A DNA stretch of 63,164 nt, taken from positions 1 through 63,164 of the forward strand of contig JBOFZL010000015.1 of the NCBI GenBank assembly GCA_051655155.1. The letters run 5' to 3'. The stretch comes from JBOFZL01 sp051655155. Its GTDB lineage: Bacteria; Bacillota; Clostridia; Peptostreptococcales; Filifactoraceae. The notes below the pieces were generated by a model. The model saw nothing but the letters and a program-made list of their open reading frames with translations, searched no databases and was not told where the DNA came from. Every line of letters starts with the position of its first letter. The stretch's first letter is position 1. The position numbers were made by a program, and so were the translations under genes. Shown piece by piece: positions 16,538 through 25,821 of this stretch.

Positions 16538-17675
16538 TTTCTAGAGCCTCCTTACACTTCGTTGTGATTTCATATGGATATATAACATCTCCATTAGCTT
16601 TAAACAATCCTGAAAGTTTGGATTTGTCGCTAACAGCTCTTTCAACCTCTAAAATCATTTGTCCTAGGTTTAACTCTGCAACAACTATACATTTCATCTT
16701 CTCAGAAAGTTCTTTAACCCTATCACTTGGAAAAGGCCAAACGGTTTTAGGAATAAATGCTCCAGCCTTAATTCCAACTGCTCTTAATTCCTCTATAGAA
16801 TCTTTTGTTGCTCTTGCAACTCCTCCAAAAGAAACCACCATAATTTCTGCATCTTCAAGCATATATTCTTCATAAATCAATATATCCGAAAGATTATTGT
16901 TTATTTTGGACATTATCCTGTTTAATTGCTTTTCTGCAACTTCCGTATTATTAGTTGGAAATCCAAATTCGTCATGAAATAAACCTGTAACATTATATCT
17001 ATAGCCCTCACCAAAAGGAGAAAGTGGTGGCACTAAACTATCCACATTTTCATATGGTTTATATTCAAGGACTGGGATTCCTTCCTCCACCTTTGATCTA
17101 TTTATAACTTCCAGCTCTCCTAACTTAGGCACGCTTATTCCTTCACGCAAATGACCAATAATTTCATCCATAAGCAAAATAACCGGTGTTCTGTACTTTT
17201 CAGCAAAGTTAAAAGCTTTTACTGTCAACTGAAAACATTCATAGACACTGGTTGGTGATAAGGCAATCACCGGATGATCTCCATGAGTACCCCACTTAGC
17301 TTGCATATAGTCTCCTTGACCTGGTGATGTAGGTAAACCGGTACTTGGTCCAGTTCGTTGAACATTCACAACTACACATGGAATTTCTGCTAATGCAGCA
17401 TAACCTAAATTTTCTTGCTTAAGAGAAAACCCCGGTCCACTGGTTGCAGTAAGCGCTTTAGCTCCTGCAATAGATGCACCTATCACTGCTGCCATACCTG
17501 CAATTTCATCTTCCATTTGAATGAATTTACCTCCAATTTTTGGAAGTTCCACAGCAGAAACTTCTGCTATTTCTGTGGATGGAGTAATTGGATAACCTGC
17601 AAAAAAATCCATACCCGCATATAATGCTCCGTGAACACAGGCTTCATTCCCTTGTAAAAGTAACTTTTTTTCCAT
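16530..17675 (-). CDS. korA: 2-oxoacid:ferredoxin oxidoreductase, alpha subunit
   Basis: The 381-residue alpha subunit with the pyrimidine-binding and transketolase C-terminal-type domains. Family features are GNEACVHGALYAGMDFFAGYPITPSTEI at the N-terminus, TATSGPGFSLKQENLGYA and VVNVQRTGPSTGLPT. It begins 2 bases after korD. The length is typical of KorA rather than of the larger fused pyruvate:ferredoxin oxidoreductases. Confidence 0.93.
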   Translation of the reverse strand: MEKKLLLQGNEACVHGALYAGMDFFAGYPITPSTEIAEVSAVELPKIGGKFIQMEDEIAGMAAVIGASIAGAKALTATSGPGFSLKQENLGYAALAEIPCVVVNVQRTGPSTGLPTSPGQGDYMQAKWGTHGDHPVIALSPTSVYECFQLTVKAFNFAEKYRTPVILLMDEIIGHLREGISVPKLGELEVINRSKVEEGIPVLEYKPYENVDSLVPPLSPFGEGYRYNVTGLFHDEFGFPTNNTEVAEKQLNRIMSKINNNLSDILIYEEYMLEDAEIMVVSFGGVARATKDSIEELRAVGIKAGAFIPKTVWPFPSDRVKELSEKMKCIVVAELNLGQMILEVERAVSDKSKLSGLFKANGDVIYPYEITTKCKEALENV

Positions 17676-17677
17676 TT

Positions 17678-17878
17678 TTACTCCCCCTTAATTTCTTCCA
17701 AATAAATAGCATTATCTGGACACCTTAGTTCACAAAGCCCACACTGTATACAAAGCTCTGGCTTCTCTATAAATATTTTATTATTTTTTATACTAAGAAC
17801 CTTCTTTGGACAAAAAGCAACGCAAATCCTGCATCCTTTACACCATTTAGAATTTATTTTTAATTCCTTTTTCGCCAT
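17678..17878 (-). CDS. korD: 2-oxoacid:ferredoxin oxidoreductase, delta (ferredoxin) subunit
   Basis: A 66-residue 2[4Fe-4S] ferredoxin-like subunit that carries electrons from the TPP site to free ferredoxin. Two cysteine sets are clear: CKGCRICVAFCPKKV and CIQCGLCELRCPDNA, each CxxCxxCxxxCP. It is the first gene of korDABC, 220 bases downstream of the khpA stop. A sigma-A promoter is visible at 17943-17971. Confidence 0.93.
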   Translation of the reverse strand: MAKKELKINSKWCKGCRICVAFCPKKVLSIKNNKIFIEKPELCIQCGLCELRCPDNAIYLEEIKGE

Positions 17879-17942
17879 TTCGATAAACTCCTTCTGTACA
17901 CATCTTTTAATAAACTATTTCCATACTTAATATTGTTTTTAT

Positions 17943-17971
17943 ATTATACTTTTTATAAAAATTATGTGCAA
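17943..17971 (-). promoter_or_regulatory. kor operon promoter with TTGCAA elements nearby
   Basis: On the minus strand, TTGCAC (17966-17971) and TATAAT (17943-17948) are separated by 17 bases. Just upstream lie TTGCAAATAT (17978-17987, plus strand) and ACTTGCAA (18005-18012, plus strand), similar to elements around the 4-hydroxybutyrate genes. Confidence 0.6.
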
Positions 17972-18049
17972 GATATATTGCAAATATGATTTTTTTTTTA
18001 TTTTACTTGCAATTTTTTACTTTTATTGATAATTAAACTATAGTTTTGT

Positions 18050-18078
18050 TGCAAAAAAAAAAGAGACCTTTCAGTCTC
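18050..18078 (-). terminator. terminator after khpA
   Basis: GAGAC-TGAAAG-GTCTC followed by ten T residues on the minus strand, 20 bases beyond the khpA stop. It ends the ylxM-ffh-rpsP-khpA unit before korD. Confidence 0.75.
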
Positions 18079-18098
18079 ATTCTTTTACAGTAAAACTA

Positions 18099-18329
18099 TT
18101 ATTCTACTATTTCCACAAGAACTTTTTTATCAGTCTTGCTTGCTGCTGCTTTCACAACAGATCTTATAGCTTTTGCTACTCTTCCTTGTTTTCCAATAAC
18201 TCTTCCCATATCATCTTGGGCTACTCTTAACTCAATAGTAATAGCCTCATCTCCATGGACTTCTGTTACGGTAACCTCTTCAGGCTTGTCAACTAAGGCT
18301 TTTGCAATAGCTGCAACCAATTCACCCAT
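18099..18329 (-). CDS. khpA: KH-domain RNA-binding protein
   Basis: A 76-residue single KH domain protein (KhpA/YlqC family), with the RNA-contacting GxxG loop in VIGKQGRVAKAIRSVV. Family members bind RNA with KhpB and affect ribosome assembly and cell division. It follows rpsP by 30 bases, as in most Firmicutes. Confidence 0.93.
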   Translation of the reverse strand: MGELVAAIAKALVDKPEEVTVTEVHGDEAITIELRVAQDDMGRVIGKQGRVAKAIRSVVKAAASKTDKKVLVEIVE

Positions 18330-18359
18330 CGTTACCTCCTAAAACAAATAACCATAAGA

Positions 18360-18602
18360 TTACTTTGTTATTCCATTATTCTTGAAAAGGTGCTTAACAA
18401 CTTCTGTTGGTTGTGCTCCTACTGATAACCACTTTTCTGCTTTTTCAGCATCAATTTTAACAACTTTTGGACTCACTACTGGATTATAATATCCAATTTC
18501 TTCAATAAATCTACCATCTCTTGGAGATCTTGAGTTTGCTACAACTATTCTGTAGAAAGGTTTTTTGTGAGCTCCCATCCTCTTAAGTCTGATTTTTACC
18601 AT
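18360..18602 (-). CDS. rpsP: 30S ribosomal protein S16
   Basis: The 80 residues match S16, with VKIRLKRMGAHKKPFYRIVV at the N-terminus and SRSPRDGRFIEEIGYYNP. It binds 16S rRNA in the 30S body. It lies between ffh and khpA, the standard Firmicute order. Confidence 0.97.
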   Translation of the reverse strand: MVKIRLKRMGAHKKPFYRIVVANSRSPRDGRFIEEIGYYNPVVSPKVVKIDAEKAEKWLSVGAQPTEVVKHLFKNNGITK

Positions 18603-18628
18603 GTTTTCACCTCCTTTAAATCAATTAT

Positions 18629-19990
18629 TTAAAATCCTAAAAAAGGAAATTTACTTTTTTGTGCACTCTTTTTTCTTCCTGACTTCTTAGTATGGCTCTT
18701 ACCACCATTCATCATCTTCATCATTTTCTTCATATCTTCAAATTGCTTTATAAGTCTATTAATCTCAGATACATCTTTTCCACATCCTCTAGCAATTCTT
18801 CTTTTTCTGCTAGGATTAATAATTGAAGGATTTCCTCGCTCTTCTTTCGTCATTGAGTAAATAATGGACTCCACCTTTACCAAAGCATTATCATCAATAT
18901 CCATATCTTTAATTTGCTTTGATACTCCAGGTATCATTTCAAGAATATTTTTGAGTGGTCCCATTTTTTTGATTTGCTGCATCTGATCTAAAAAATCATC
19001 AAAATTAAACTCAGCCTTCCTAAATTTATCCTCCATACTTTTAGCCATGTCATCGTCTATGTTCATTTGAGCTTTTTCTATAAGACTCAATACATCGCCC
19101 ATTCCAAGTATCCTCGATGCCATCCTATCAGGATAAAAAGGCTCTAGATCTTCAAGTTTTTCACCGACAGCTGCAAATTTTATAGGTTTGTTAGTAACTG
19201 CCTTTATGGAAAGTGCTGCTCCACCCCTTGTATCTCCATCTAACTTTGTAAGAATAACTCCATCCACTCCAAGACTTTGATCAAAGGTTTCTGCAACAGT
19301 AACTGCATCTTGCCCTGTCATAGAATCCAGAACTAAAAGAATTTCATTGGGCTTAACTTCTGACTTTATACCCTTTAACTCATCCATTAGTTTCTCATCC
19401 ACATGAAGCCTTCCAGCCGTATCTATTATAACTATATCATTACCTAATACTTTTGCTCTTTCCACTGCCCTTTTTGATATATCAATAGGGTCTAAAGAAC
19501 CATCCACTGTATAAACTGGTACCCCTGCCTTTTCTCCAACAACTTGAAGCTGTTTAATCGCAGCCGGCCTGTATACGTCACAAGCAACTGCCATAGGCAT
19601 CTTTCCTTGACTTTTAAACATTTTTGCAAGCTTTCCTACTGTTGTAGTCTTACCTGCTCCTTGTAACCCTACCATCATTATTACTGTAGGTGATTTGGAT
19701 GAAAAAGCTATTTTGCTGTTAACACTACCCATAAGAGCTGTTAACTCATCATTAACTATCTTTACAACTTGTTGTCCTGGAGTAAGGCTCTCCATGACCT
19801 CCACCCCTATAGAGCGTTCTTTTATCCTAGCAACAAAATCCTTTACTACCTTGAAATTAACATCGGCTTCTAGCAAAGCCATTTTAACTTCTCTCATCGC
19901 TAAGTTTATATCTGCTTCAGTTAATTTTCCCTTTCCTTTAAGTCCCTTTAATGTTCTCTGGAGCTTGTCTCCTAAACTCTCAAATATCAT
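18629..19990 (-). CDS. ffh: signal recognition particle GTPase Ffh
   Basis: Binds signal sequences and 4.5S/6S-type SRP RNA and delivers ribosomes to FtsY. The 453 residues show the N domain, the G domain (GLQGAGKTTTVGKLA, DVYRPAAIKQL, DTAGR, TKLDGD) and a methionine-rich M domain with the RNA-binding segment SRKRRIARGCG. ATG at 19990 overlaps the ylxM stop (19987). The C-terminal tail is basic (KSHTKKSGRKKSAQKSK). Confidence 0.97.
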   Translation of the reverse strand: MIFESLGDKLQRTLKGLKGKGKLTEADINLAMREVKMALLEADVNFKVVKDFVARIKERSIGVEVMESLTPGQQVVKIVNDELTALMGSVNSKIAFSSKSPTVIMMVGLQGAGKTTTVGKLAKMFKSQGKMPMAVACDVYRPAAIKQLQVVGEKAGVPVYTVDGSLDPIDISKRAVERAKVLGNDIVIIDTAGRLHVDEKLMDELKGIKSEVKPNEILLVLDSMTGQDAVTVAETFDQSLGVDGVILTKLDGDTRGGAALSIKAVTNKPIKFAAVGEKLEDLEPFYPDRMASRILGMGDVLSLIEKAQMNIDDDMAKSMEDKFRKAEFNFDDFLDQMQQIKKMGPLKNILEMIPGVSKQIKDMDIDDNALVKVESIIYSMTKEERGNPSIINPSRKRRIARGCGKDVSEINRLIKQFEDMKKMMKMMNGGKSHTKKSGRKKSAQKSKFPFLGF

Positions 19991-20325
19991 TGCTCTAACT
20001 CCTCACATAGTTTCAATAAACTATTTTTCACATCATTGCTTATGCTATTACCTTCTATAATCTCTACGATGGACTTTAAAATACAATCGTATTTTTCTTG
20101 TTTTTTCCAAAGACCCATCTTATCTTCATAATCCATTAAACTAGCTTCACATCTTTTAATCGTATCATGTACAGCCTGTCTGGAAATTCCCACTATTTCA
20201 CTAATCTCTCCTAAAGAAAGATCCTCTTGATAATGATAATTCATTATATCTATCTGCTTTTCTGTTAAAAGTGGTCCATACAGACTAAGCAAATTACTTA
20301 TTAAAAGAAATTTTTCTATCTGCAT
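19987..20325 (-). CDS. ylxM: YlxM/p13-like DNA-binding protein
   Basis: A 112-residue helix-turn-helix protein similar to sigma-70 region 4 (YHYQEDLSLGEISEIVGISRQAVHDTIKRCE). It is conserved next to ffh and affects SRP function in some Gram-positives. GGAGG-TTGCT-ATG places the start at 20325; the frame's first possible codon, TTG at 20340, lies upstream of that binding site. A good promoter and a pair of direct repeats precede it. Confidence 0.9.
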   Translation of the reverse strand: MQIEKFLLISNLLSLYGPLLTEKQIDIMNYHYQEDLSLGEISEIVGISRQAVHDTIKRCEASLMDYEDKMGLWKKQEKYDCILKSIVEIIEGNSISNDVKNSLLKLCEELEQ

Positions 20326-20335
20326 AGCAACCTCC

Positions 20336-20407
20336 GTCAAGTACTTTTACTTTACAACGTCTTATTTTACTCTAACATTTTATCTTTGTCAAGTATTTTT
20401 ACTTTAC
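20336..20407. repeat. paired 20-bp direct repeats flanking the ylxM-ffh promoter
   Basis: GTCAAGTACTTTTACTTTAC at 20336-20355 and GTCAAGTATTTTTACTTTAC at 20388-20407 differ at one base and start 52 bases apart. One copy overlaps the -35 box; the other covers the predicted transcription start to just before the ribosome binding site. They may be operators. Confidence 0.6.
20364..20392 (-). promoter_or_regulatory. sigma-A promoter of the ylxM-ffh-rpsP-khpA operon
   Basis: On the minus strand, perfect TTGACA (20387-20392) and TAAAAT (20364-20369) are separated by 17 bases. Confidence 0.75.
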
Positions 20408-20428
20408 ACAAAATAAAATAAAAATCCA

Positions 20429-20455
20429 TAAAAAAAGAGCCTGTTAAGGCTCTAC
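20429..20455 (-). terminator. terminator after the GPR1/YaaH-family transporter gene
   Basis: GAGCC-TTAACA-GGCTC followed by TTTTTTT on the minus strand, just beyond the stop at 20462. Confidence 0.75.
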
Positions 20456-20461
20456 TAAAAG

Positions 20462-21082
20462 TTATTTAAATATCCCAAAAGGCTTCCCTATTGGTAAAAA
20501 TATCTTCCCAAAATGATTATTAAGCACATTTGCCGCACTTCCATAAAAAGAAAGTAATGATATTATAAGTTCTGAAATTCCCGCCATCAAATGTGTTGCT
20601 TCATGAGCTATCCCAAACCCACTCAAAGTTAAACCTAGAAATAGAAAATCTATAAAGAAAAATATTAAAAATAAAACCTTATTCGTCTCCATAGCCCCTA
20701 TCGTCATATAAAATGTAAATATGAGATACCCTAGAAACGCCATTGCTAATTGTCTAGTATCTCCAAACTCCATGATTTTTTCACCAAAAACTCCATTTTG
20801 AATCAACCATGTCATAGATACTGCTAACCAAAAAAATCCATAAGCCCCAAAAGCTGTTGCTCCAAAATGATTATTGTGTTTAAGATCATTAAAACACGCC
20901 ACCAACTGAGCCAATGCCCCTAAAAATATTGCCCACGGAATGATAAAAGCTGTACCTTCTGTAAATCCTAATTTTTGAGATGATGCTACTAAAGTAACCA
21001 TAGCAAGACCAAAAAGCCCCAATGCTGATGGATCTGCCACCATCATCCTCACATTCATACTTTGCTCATTATTATTGCTCAC
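20462..21082 (-). CDS. GPR1/FUN34/YaaH family acetate/succinate transporter-like protein
   Basis: A roughly 206-residue membrane protein with six hydrophobic segments. ADPSALGLFGLAMVT corresponds to the family's NPAPLGL motif, and FGATAFGAYGFFWL to its second conserved stretch. Characterised members (SatP/YaaH) move acetate and succinate with protons. The GTG start at 21082 is preceded by GGAGG with 6-base spacing; the frame's upstream Met at 21112 lies before that site. Given the succinate/4-hydroxybutyrate genes in this window, succinate transport is plausible but unproven. Confidence 0.8.
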   Translation of the reverse strand: MSNNNEQSMNVRMMVADPSALGLFGLAMVTLVASSQKLGFTEGTAFIIPWAIFLGALAQLVACFNDLKHNNHFGATAFGAYGFFWLAVSMTWLIQNGVFGEKIMEFGDTRQLAMAFLGYLIFTFYMTIGAMETNKVLFLIFFFIDFLFLGLTLSGFGIAHEATHLMAGISELIISLLSFYGSAANVLNNHFGKIFLPIGKPFGIFK

Positions 21083-21163
21083 AAAATACCTCCAAAAAAA
21101 ATTTTTAAACAACTTTATGAGTCTACCATATTAAAATAATTTTAACAATATTAATTTTATAAT

Positions 21164-22045
21164 TTAATTTGCCTCTTCCAAAAGCTTTTCTAAATCTTCT
21201 TTTGAAAAATAATAATTTTTGTTGCAAAAATGACAATTAAGTTCCGCTTTCCCATCTTCTTCAATAACTTCTCTTAAATCCTTACGACCTATACTTATTA
21301 AACCTTTTTCCATTCTTTCTCTTGAACAATCACATTTATATTGAACTTCTAGCTCTTGATTAATTATAGGTTCCAAACCTAAAAGTACAAAGTTAAGTAT
21401 ATCTTCTAGCTCAAAACCTTCTTCCATAAGTTCAGTTACAGATTTAGTCGCTTTCAAGTTTCTCTCTAACTTCAATATAGTTTCCTCACTAGCATCAGGC
21501 ATAAGTTGAACTATAAAGCCTCCCGACTGTTTTACAGAACCATCTCTATCTATTAAAACTCCCAGTCCCACAGCTGAAGGTTGTTGCTCAGAATATGCAA
21601 AGTAAGCAGTTAAATCATCTCCAATTTCTCCTGTAGATAAGTTGCATTGTCCAATATAAGGTTTTTTCATGCCCATGTCTCTTATTACCGTTAATTTTCC
21701 TTGACTACCCACAGCCATTCCTACATCTAATTTACCATCTGACTCCCTTAACGCTAAATCTAAGTTTGGATTTCCTACTAAACCTTTAACACTACCATCC
21801 GCTTTTGCTGTACATATAAGATCCCCTAATGGTCCATTGCCTTTTACCTGTAGTGTCAGCGTATGATTTTCTCCCTTCATCATAACTCCCATCATTGATG
21901 CTCCACTTAATAGTCTTCCTAAAGCAGCCGTAGCAACAGGACTTGTGTTATGAAATAACCTTGCCTGCTCTACCATATCCCTAGATTCAATAGCAAATAT
22001 CCTTACAGTATAATCGCCTGATGTTCCTCTTAATATTCTACCCAT
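21164..22045 (-). CDS. hslO: Hsp33 redox-regulated chaperone
   Basis: Holdase chaperone activated by oxidation and unfolding. The 293 residues include the N-terminal domain (LLSGASMMGVMMKGE, LTLQVKGNGPLG) and the C-terminal zinc switch CDCSRERM and CHFCNK (C-x-C and C-x2-C). Located between recG and the transporter gene; AGGAGG precedes the ATG. Confidence 0.95.
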   Translation of the reverse strand: MGRILRGTSGDYTVRIFAIESRDMVEQARLFHNTSPVATAALGRLLSGASMMGVMMKGENHTLTLQVKGNGPLGDLICTAKADGSVKGLVGNPNLDLALRESDGKLDVGMAVGSQGKLTVIRDMGMKKPYIGQCNLSTGEIGDDLTAYFAYSEQQPSAVGLGVLIDRDGSVKQSGGFIVQLMPDASEETILKLERNLKATKSVTELMEEGFELEDILNFVLLGLEPIINQELEVQYKCDCSRERMEKGLISIGRKDLREVIEEDGKAELNCHFCNKNYYFSKEDLEKLLEEAN

Positions 22046-22056
22046 AAACCTTCCTC

Positions 22057-24117
22057 CTAATTGAACGCAATATGATTCATATCTTCTCTAAACTTTCTAC
22101 TTATACCTTCATTAAACACGTCTTTGTCTTCCTTACTTAAAACTCCATCTCTACTAATATCACTTACAACCTGCTGACTCAATAATAATATTTCTCCATG
22201 TTTGCTTAAATCTGCCAACTTAAACTCAGGTAATCCATGTTGCTTCATACCGAAAATCTCTCCAGGTCCTCTTAGTTCCAAATCTTTTTCAGATATAACA
22301 AACCCATCATTGGTAGAAACCATAACACCTATTCTCTCTTTAATAAGTTTACTCTTACCCTTATAAACCAATATACAAAACGAAAGCTCACTTCCTCTTC
22401 CTACCCTTCCCCTTAATTGATGAAGCTGAGAAAGGCCAAATCTTTGTGCATCCATTATTATCATAACTGTCGAATTAGGAACATTTATCCCCACTTCAAT
22501 AACCGTAGTGGAAACTAAAACATCAATTTCCCCATCTTTATACGCCTTCATTATTTCATTTTTTTCTTTTGACTTCATCTTTCCATGGAGTAAACCTAAG
22601 TTATATTTATGAAAGACCCCCTTAGAAAGTTCTTCATAAAGCTTCGTTGCAGACTGTAAGTCCGTCTCTTCATTTTCTTCCACTAATGGACATACAATAT
22701 AGACTTGTCTACCTAAGCTTAATTGCTCTAAAGAAAGTTTAAATGCGTCCAATATATTACTCTCGTCCATTCCAATGGTTTTTATTGGTTTTCTTCCTTT
22801 AGGAAGTTCATCAATTGTTGATATATCCAACTCTCCTCCTAAAATAAGCGATAAGGTTCTAGGAATTGGAGTTGCTGTCATAACAAGGATATGCGGAAAT
22901 TTTTCATAATTCCCATATAAATCCTTACGTTGTTTTACTCCAAATCTATGTTGCTCATCAGTCACAGCCAATCCTAATGATTTAAACTCCACTTTGTCTT
23001 GCAAAAGAGCGTGGGTTCCTATTGCTAAATCGCATTTACCCTCACTTATTTCCTCATAAATAAGCTTTTTTTCCTTAGCACTTGTACTTCCTGTTATAAG
23101 TCTTATATTCATATCTCTTCCAATGTTTTCGTAACTAAAGAGTTTCTTAGCTTCGTTATAGTGCTGTTTTGCAAGAATTTCTGTAGGAACCATAAAGGCA
23201 GATTGAAATCCAGCTAAATAACTATTATAAATTGCGAACAACGCCACCATTGTCTTTCCGCTTCCCACATCACCTTGTACCATCCTTTCCATAGGTATAG
23301 GCTTGTTCATATCCTTTAAAATAGCATCTATCACCTTATATTGACTTAAAGTAAGTTTAAAATCTAACCTATCCTCTAACTCCATTACTCTAGGTTCATT
23401 AATAGAATATGAATGATTAAGCTGATTATTTTTTTTAAGTTGAAGTAAATTCATCTGAACTATAAATAATTCATCAAATATAAACCTATATAAAGCTTCC
23501 TTTAGCCTAATATCACTCTTTGGATAATGTACATTTACAATAGCCTCTCTGATAGGCATAAGCTTATACTTTTCCACTATTTCAACAGGTAAATATTCTA
23601 AGTTTTCCTTATCAAGGTTTAAAAGCACCTCATAAATAAGTTCCTTTACCTCTTGATTCCTTAAACCATAGGTTAGAGGATAAATAGGATATATTACATT
23701 AGTTAGAAAATTTTTTCCGTAATGTTCTATATCCGGCGATTTAAATTCAATAAGCATACCTTGAATCTTACACATCCCATAAACTGCTACCCTATCACCC
23801 TTATTAAATATCTTTTTAGGTTTATATGCACTATACAAATTCACTGTACAATAATCATTTTCGTTTCTTAGAATTATTTTCATTAAGAACAATTTTTTCT
23901 TCAGGGGGGTTATAGAAACTTCTGTAATAAGTCCGTAAGTTAATTGTTTCTTTCCATCTTTTAAGCTTTTAAATGGTATATATTGTGTTCTGTCTTCATA
24001 TTTAGCAGGTAGATGATTGACTAAATCCCATACATTCCTTATACCTAAGGTTTCATATCTTTTAGCCTTTTTCTCCCCTATTCCTTTTAAACTTCTTATT
24101 GAATCAAATCTTTCCAT
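22057..24117 (-). CDS. recG: ATP-dependent DNA helicase RecG
   Basis: Branch-migrates Holliday junctions and rescues stalled forks. The 686 residues contain the N-terminal wedge OB-fold (about 60-180), helicase motif I GDVGSGKTMVALFA (about 285), motif II DEQH, motif III TATPIPRT and motif VI QLRGRVGRG. It lies downstream of the fakA-like gene but behind a terminator, as a separate unit with hslO. Confidence 0.96.
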   Translation of the reverse strand: MERFDSIRSLKGIGEKKAKRYETLGIRNVWDLVNHLPAKYEDRTQYIPFKSLKDGKKQLTYGLITEVSITPLKKKLFLMKIILRNENDYCTVNLYSAYKPKKIFNKGDRVAVYGMCKIQGMLIEFKSPDIEHYGKNFLTNVIYPIYPLTYGLRNQEVKELIYEVLLNLDKENLEYLPVEIVEKYKLMPIREAIVNVHYPKSDIRLKEALYRFIFDELFIVQMNLLQLKKNNQLNHSYSINEPRVMELEDRLDFKLTLSQYKVIDAILKDMNKPIPMERMVQGDVGSGKTMVALFAIYNSYLAGFQSAFMVPTEILAKQHYNEAKKLFSYENIGRDMNIRLITGSTSAKEKKLIYEEISEGKCDLAIGTHALLQDKVEFKSLGLAVTDEQHRFGVKQRKDLYGNYEKFPHILVMTATPIPRTLSLILGGELDISTIDELPKGRKPIKTIGMDESNILDAFKLSLEQLSLGRQVYIVCPLVEENEETDLQSATKLYEELSKGVFHKYNLGLLHGKMKSKEKNEIMKAYKDGEIDVLVSTTVIEVGINVPNSTVMIIMDAQRFGLSQLHQLRGRVGRGSELSFCILVYKGKSKLIKERIGVMVSTNDGFVISEKDLELRGPGEIFGMKQHGLPEFKLADLSKHGEILLLSQQVVSDISRDGVLSKEDKDVFNEGISRKFREDMNHIAFN

Positions 24118-24131
24118 AATTTTGCCTCTCT

Positions 24132-24164
24132 AAAAAACCCGAGTCCCTATGGGGAAACTCGGGT
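24132..24164 (-). terminator. terminator between the fakA-like gene and recG
   Basis: ACCCGAGT / ACTCGGGT stem (8 bp, GC-rich for this genome) followed by TTTTTTAG on the minus strand. It lies 15 bases beyond the stop at 24179 and 15 bases before recG. Confidence 0.75.
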
Positions 24165-24178
24165 CATTAAACTTTAAA

Positions 24179-25810
24179 TTATTCTATAGATACCAAATAA
24201 TAGTACAATGGTTGCCCTCCATTATACAACTCAATATCTATATCCTGATAACGAACTTGAAGAGCCTTTCTCAGTTCTTCAGCCTGATCGGCACTTACAT
24301 CTGCTCCATAAAACAAGGTTATCATGGTTACGTCTTCATCATACATCTTATCTATAAGCTCTTGAGTAACCTTGCTTAGATCTTCTCCATTAGCAAGAAT
24401 TTCCCCCTGACCAATACCTATAATCTGTCCTTCTTTTATCTCTAAACCATTTGATACTGTATTCCTCACTGAAAATGTCACTTGCCCAGACTTAACCATA
24501 CCAATAGCTTCCATCATAGCTTCTTTATTATCATTAGGTTCAGCTTCAAAATCTAGGGTCATAAGTGCCATAAGGGCTTGTGGTATATTCTTACTTGGAA
24601 TAACCACTATATTTTTATCTGACAACTCCGCCGCTTGATTAGCAGCCATAATAATATTTGAGTTATTAGGCAACACAAATATAGTTTCTGCATTTATCTT
24701 ATTTATACATTCAATAAAGTCATTTGTACTTGGATTCATAGTCTGTCCGCCCTCGATAATTTCATCTACTGAGAAATCCCTCATTATGTCAGCCAGACCT
24801 TCTCCCATTGACACTGATATAATGCCATATTTTTTCGCCTTTTTAGAAGCCTTAGCCTCCTTATTAGCCTTTAGTCTTTCTTCATATTCAATACGCATAT
24901 TTTCTATTTTTATTCTATCTAACATACCATAAGCTGACGCTTTAGAAAGAACAATCCCCGGTTCATTTGTGTGGATATGGATTTTAACAATCCCGTCTGC
25001 TCCAACTACAACCATTGAATCTCCTAAAGACTCTATCTCTCTTCTAAAAGCATCAGGATTTAAAGTGTCACTTAAAACCATAAACTCTGTACAATATCCA
25101 AATTCTAACTCGCCTTCAAAAATATGAATATCTTCATCATTAAAATTATTCATACTTACTGGTGTACTTAACGATGAATCTACTTTATCAATTGCATTTC
25201 CCTTACACGCTGCTGCCCAACCTTCAATTATAGAAAGGTATCCTCTTCCTCCTGAATCTACTACATTGGCTTCCTTAAGGGCCTTCAACAACTCCGGAGT
25301 ATTATTAAGTGATTTTTTTGCTGCATCTAATATCATATCAAAAAATACAGAAAAATCATTAGTTTCATTCTTATGTTCTACCGCAAACTCAGCTGTTTCT
25401 CTTGAAACGGTTAGTATAGTACCTTCAACAGGTTTAATAACTGCATCATAAGCAACTTCCGATGCCTTTGCTAATGCATCAGCAAAATCCGAAACGCTAA
25501 CCTTACCATTTCCTGATAGTGACTGAGCAAAGCCTCTCATAAGCTGGGATAATATAACTCCTGAATTCCCTCTTGCTCCCATAAGTGACCCTTTTGACAC
25601 AGCCTTCCCTATAGCAGACATCTCTATTTCTTCAATCTTTTTTAATTCAGTTATCGCCGAGTTCATAGTCAAGGACATATTTGTGCCTGTATCTCCATCC
25701 GGAACAGGAAATACATTTAATTTATCTACCATAGCCCTATCATTTTCCAAATTATTTGCACCAGATATTATCATCTTGTACATTAAATGTGCATCAATAA
25801 AATTTACCAA
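24179..25810 (-). CDS. fakA: fatty acid kinase-like DhaL/DegV-type protein (YloV/FakA)
   Basis: A 543-residue protein with an N-terminal DhaL (DAK2) kinase domain (about 1-200; PVPDGDTGTNMSLTMNSA is the ATP/Mg2+ motif, with GARGNSGVILSQ) and a C-terminal YloV-type domain. FakA phosphorylates exogenous fatty acids held by a FakB (DegV) protein. No fakB is present here. The gene follows yloU, the usual order in Firmicutes. Kinase substrate assigned by family only. Confidence 0.88.
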   Translation of the reverse strand: MVNFIDAHLMYKMIISGANNLENDRAMVDKLNVFPVPDGDTGTNMSLTMNSAITELKKIEEIEMSAIGKAVSKGSLMGARGNSGVILSQLMRGFAQSLSGNGKVSVSDFADALAKASEVAYDAVIKPVEGTILTVSRETAEFAVEHKNETNDFSVFFDMILDAAKKSLNNTPELLKALKEANVVDSGGRGYLSIIEGWAAACKGNAIDKVDSSLSTPVSMNNFNDEDIHIFEGELEFGYCTEFMVLSDTLNPDAFRREIESLGDSMVVVGADGIVKIHIHTNEPGIVLSKASAYGMLDRIKIENMRIEYEERLKANKEAKASKKAKKYGIISVSMGEGLADIMRDFSVDEIIEGGQTMNPSTNDFIECINKINAETIFVLPNNSNIIMAANQAAELSDKNIVVIPSKNIPQALMALMTLDFEAEPNDNKEAMMEAIGMVKSGQVTFSVRNTVSNGLEIKEGQIIGIGQGEILANGEDLSKVTQELIDKMYDEDVTMITLFYGADVSADQAEELRKALQVRYQDIDIELYNGGQPLYYYLVSIE

Positions 25811-25821
25811 TTCTTTTCCTC

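Noticed and set aside
17410..17630. 69-codon cysteine-rich plus-strand frame in korA
   Set aside because: Antisense shadow of korA with no ribosome binding site.
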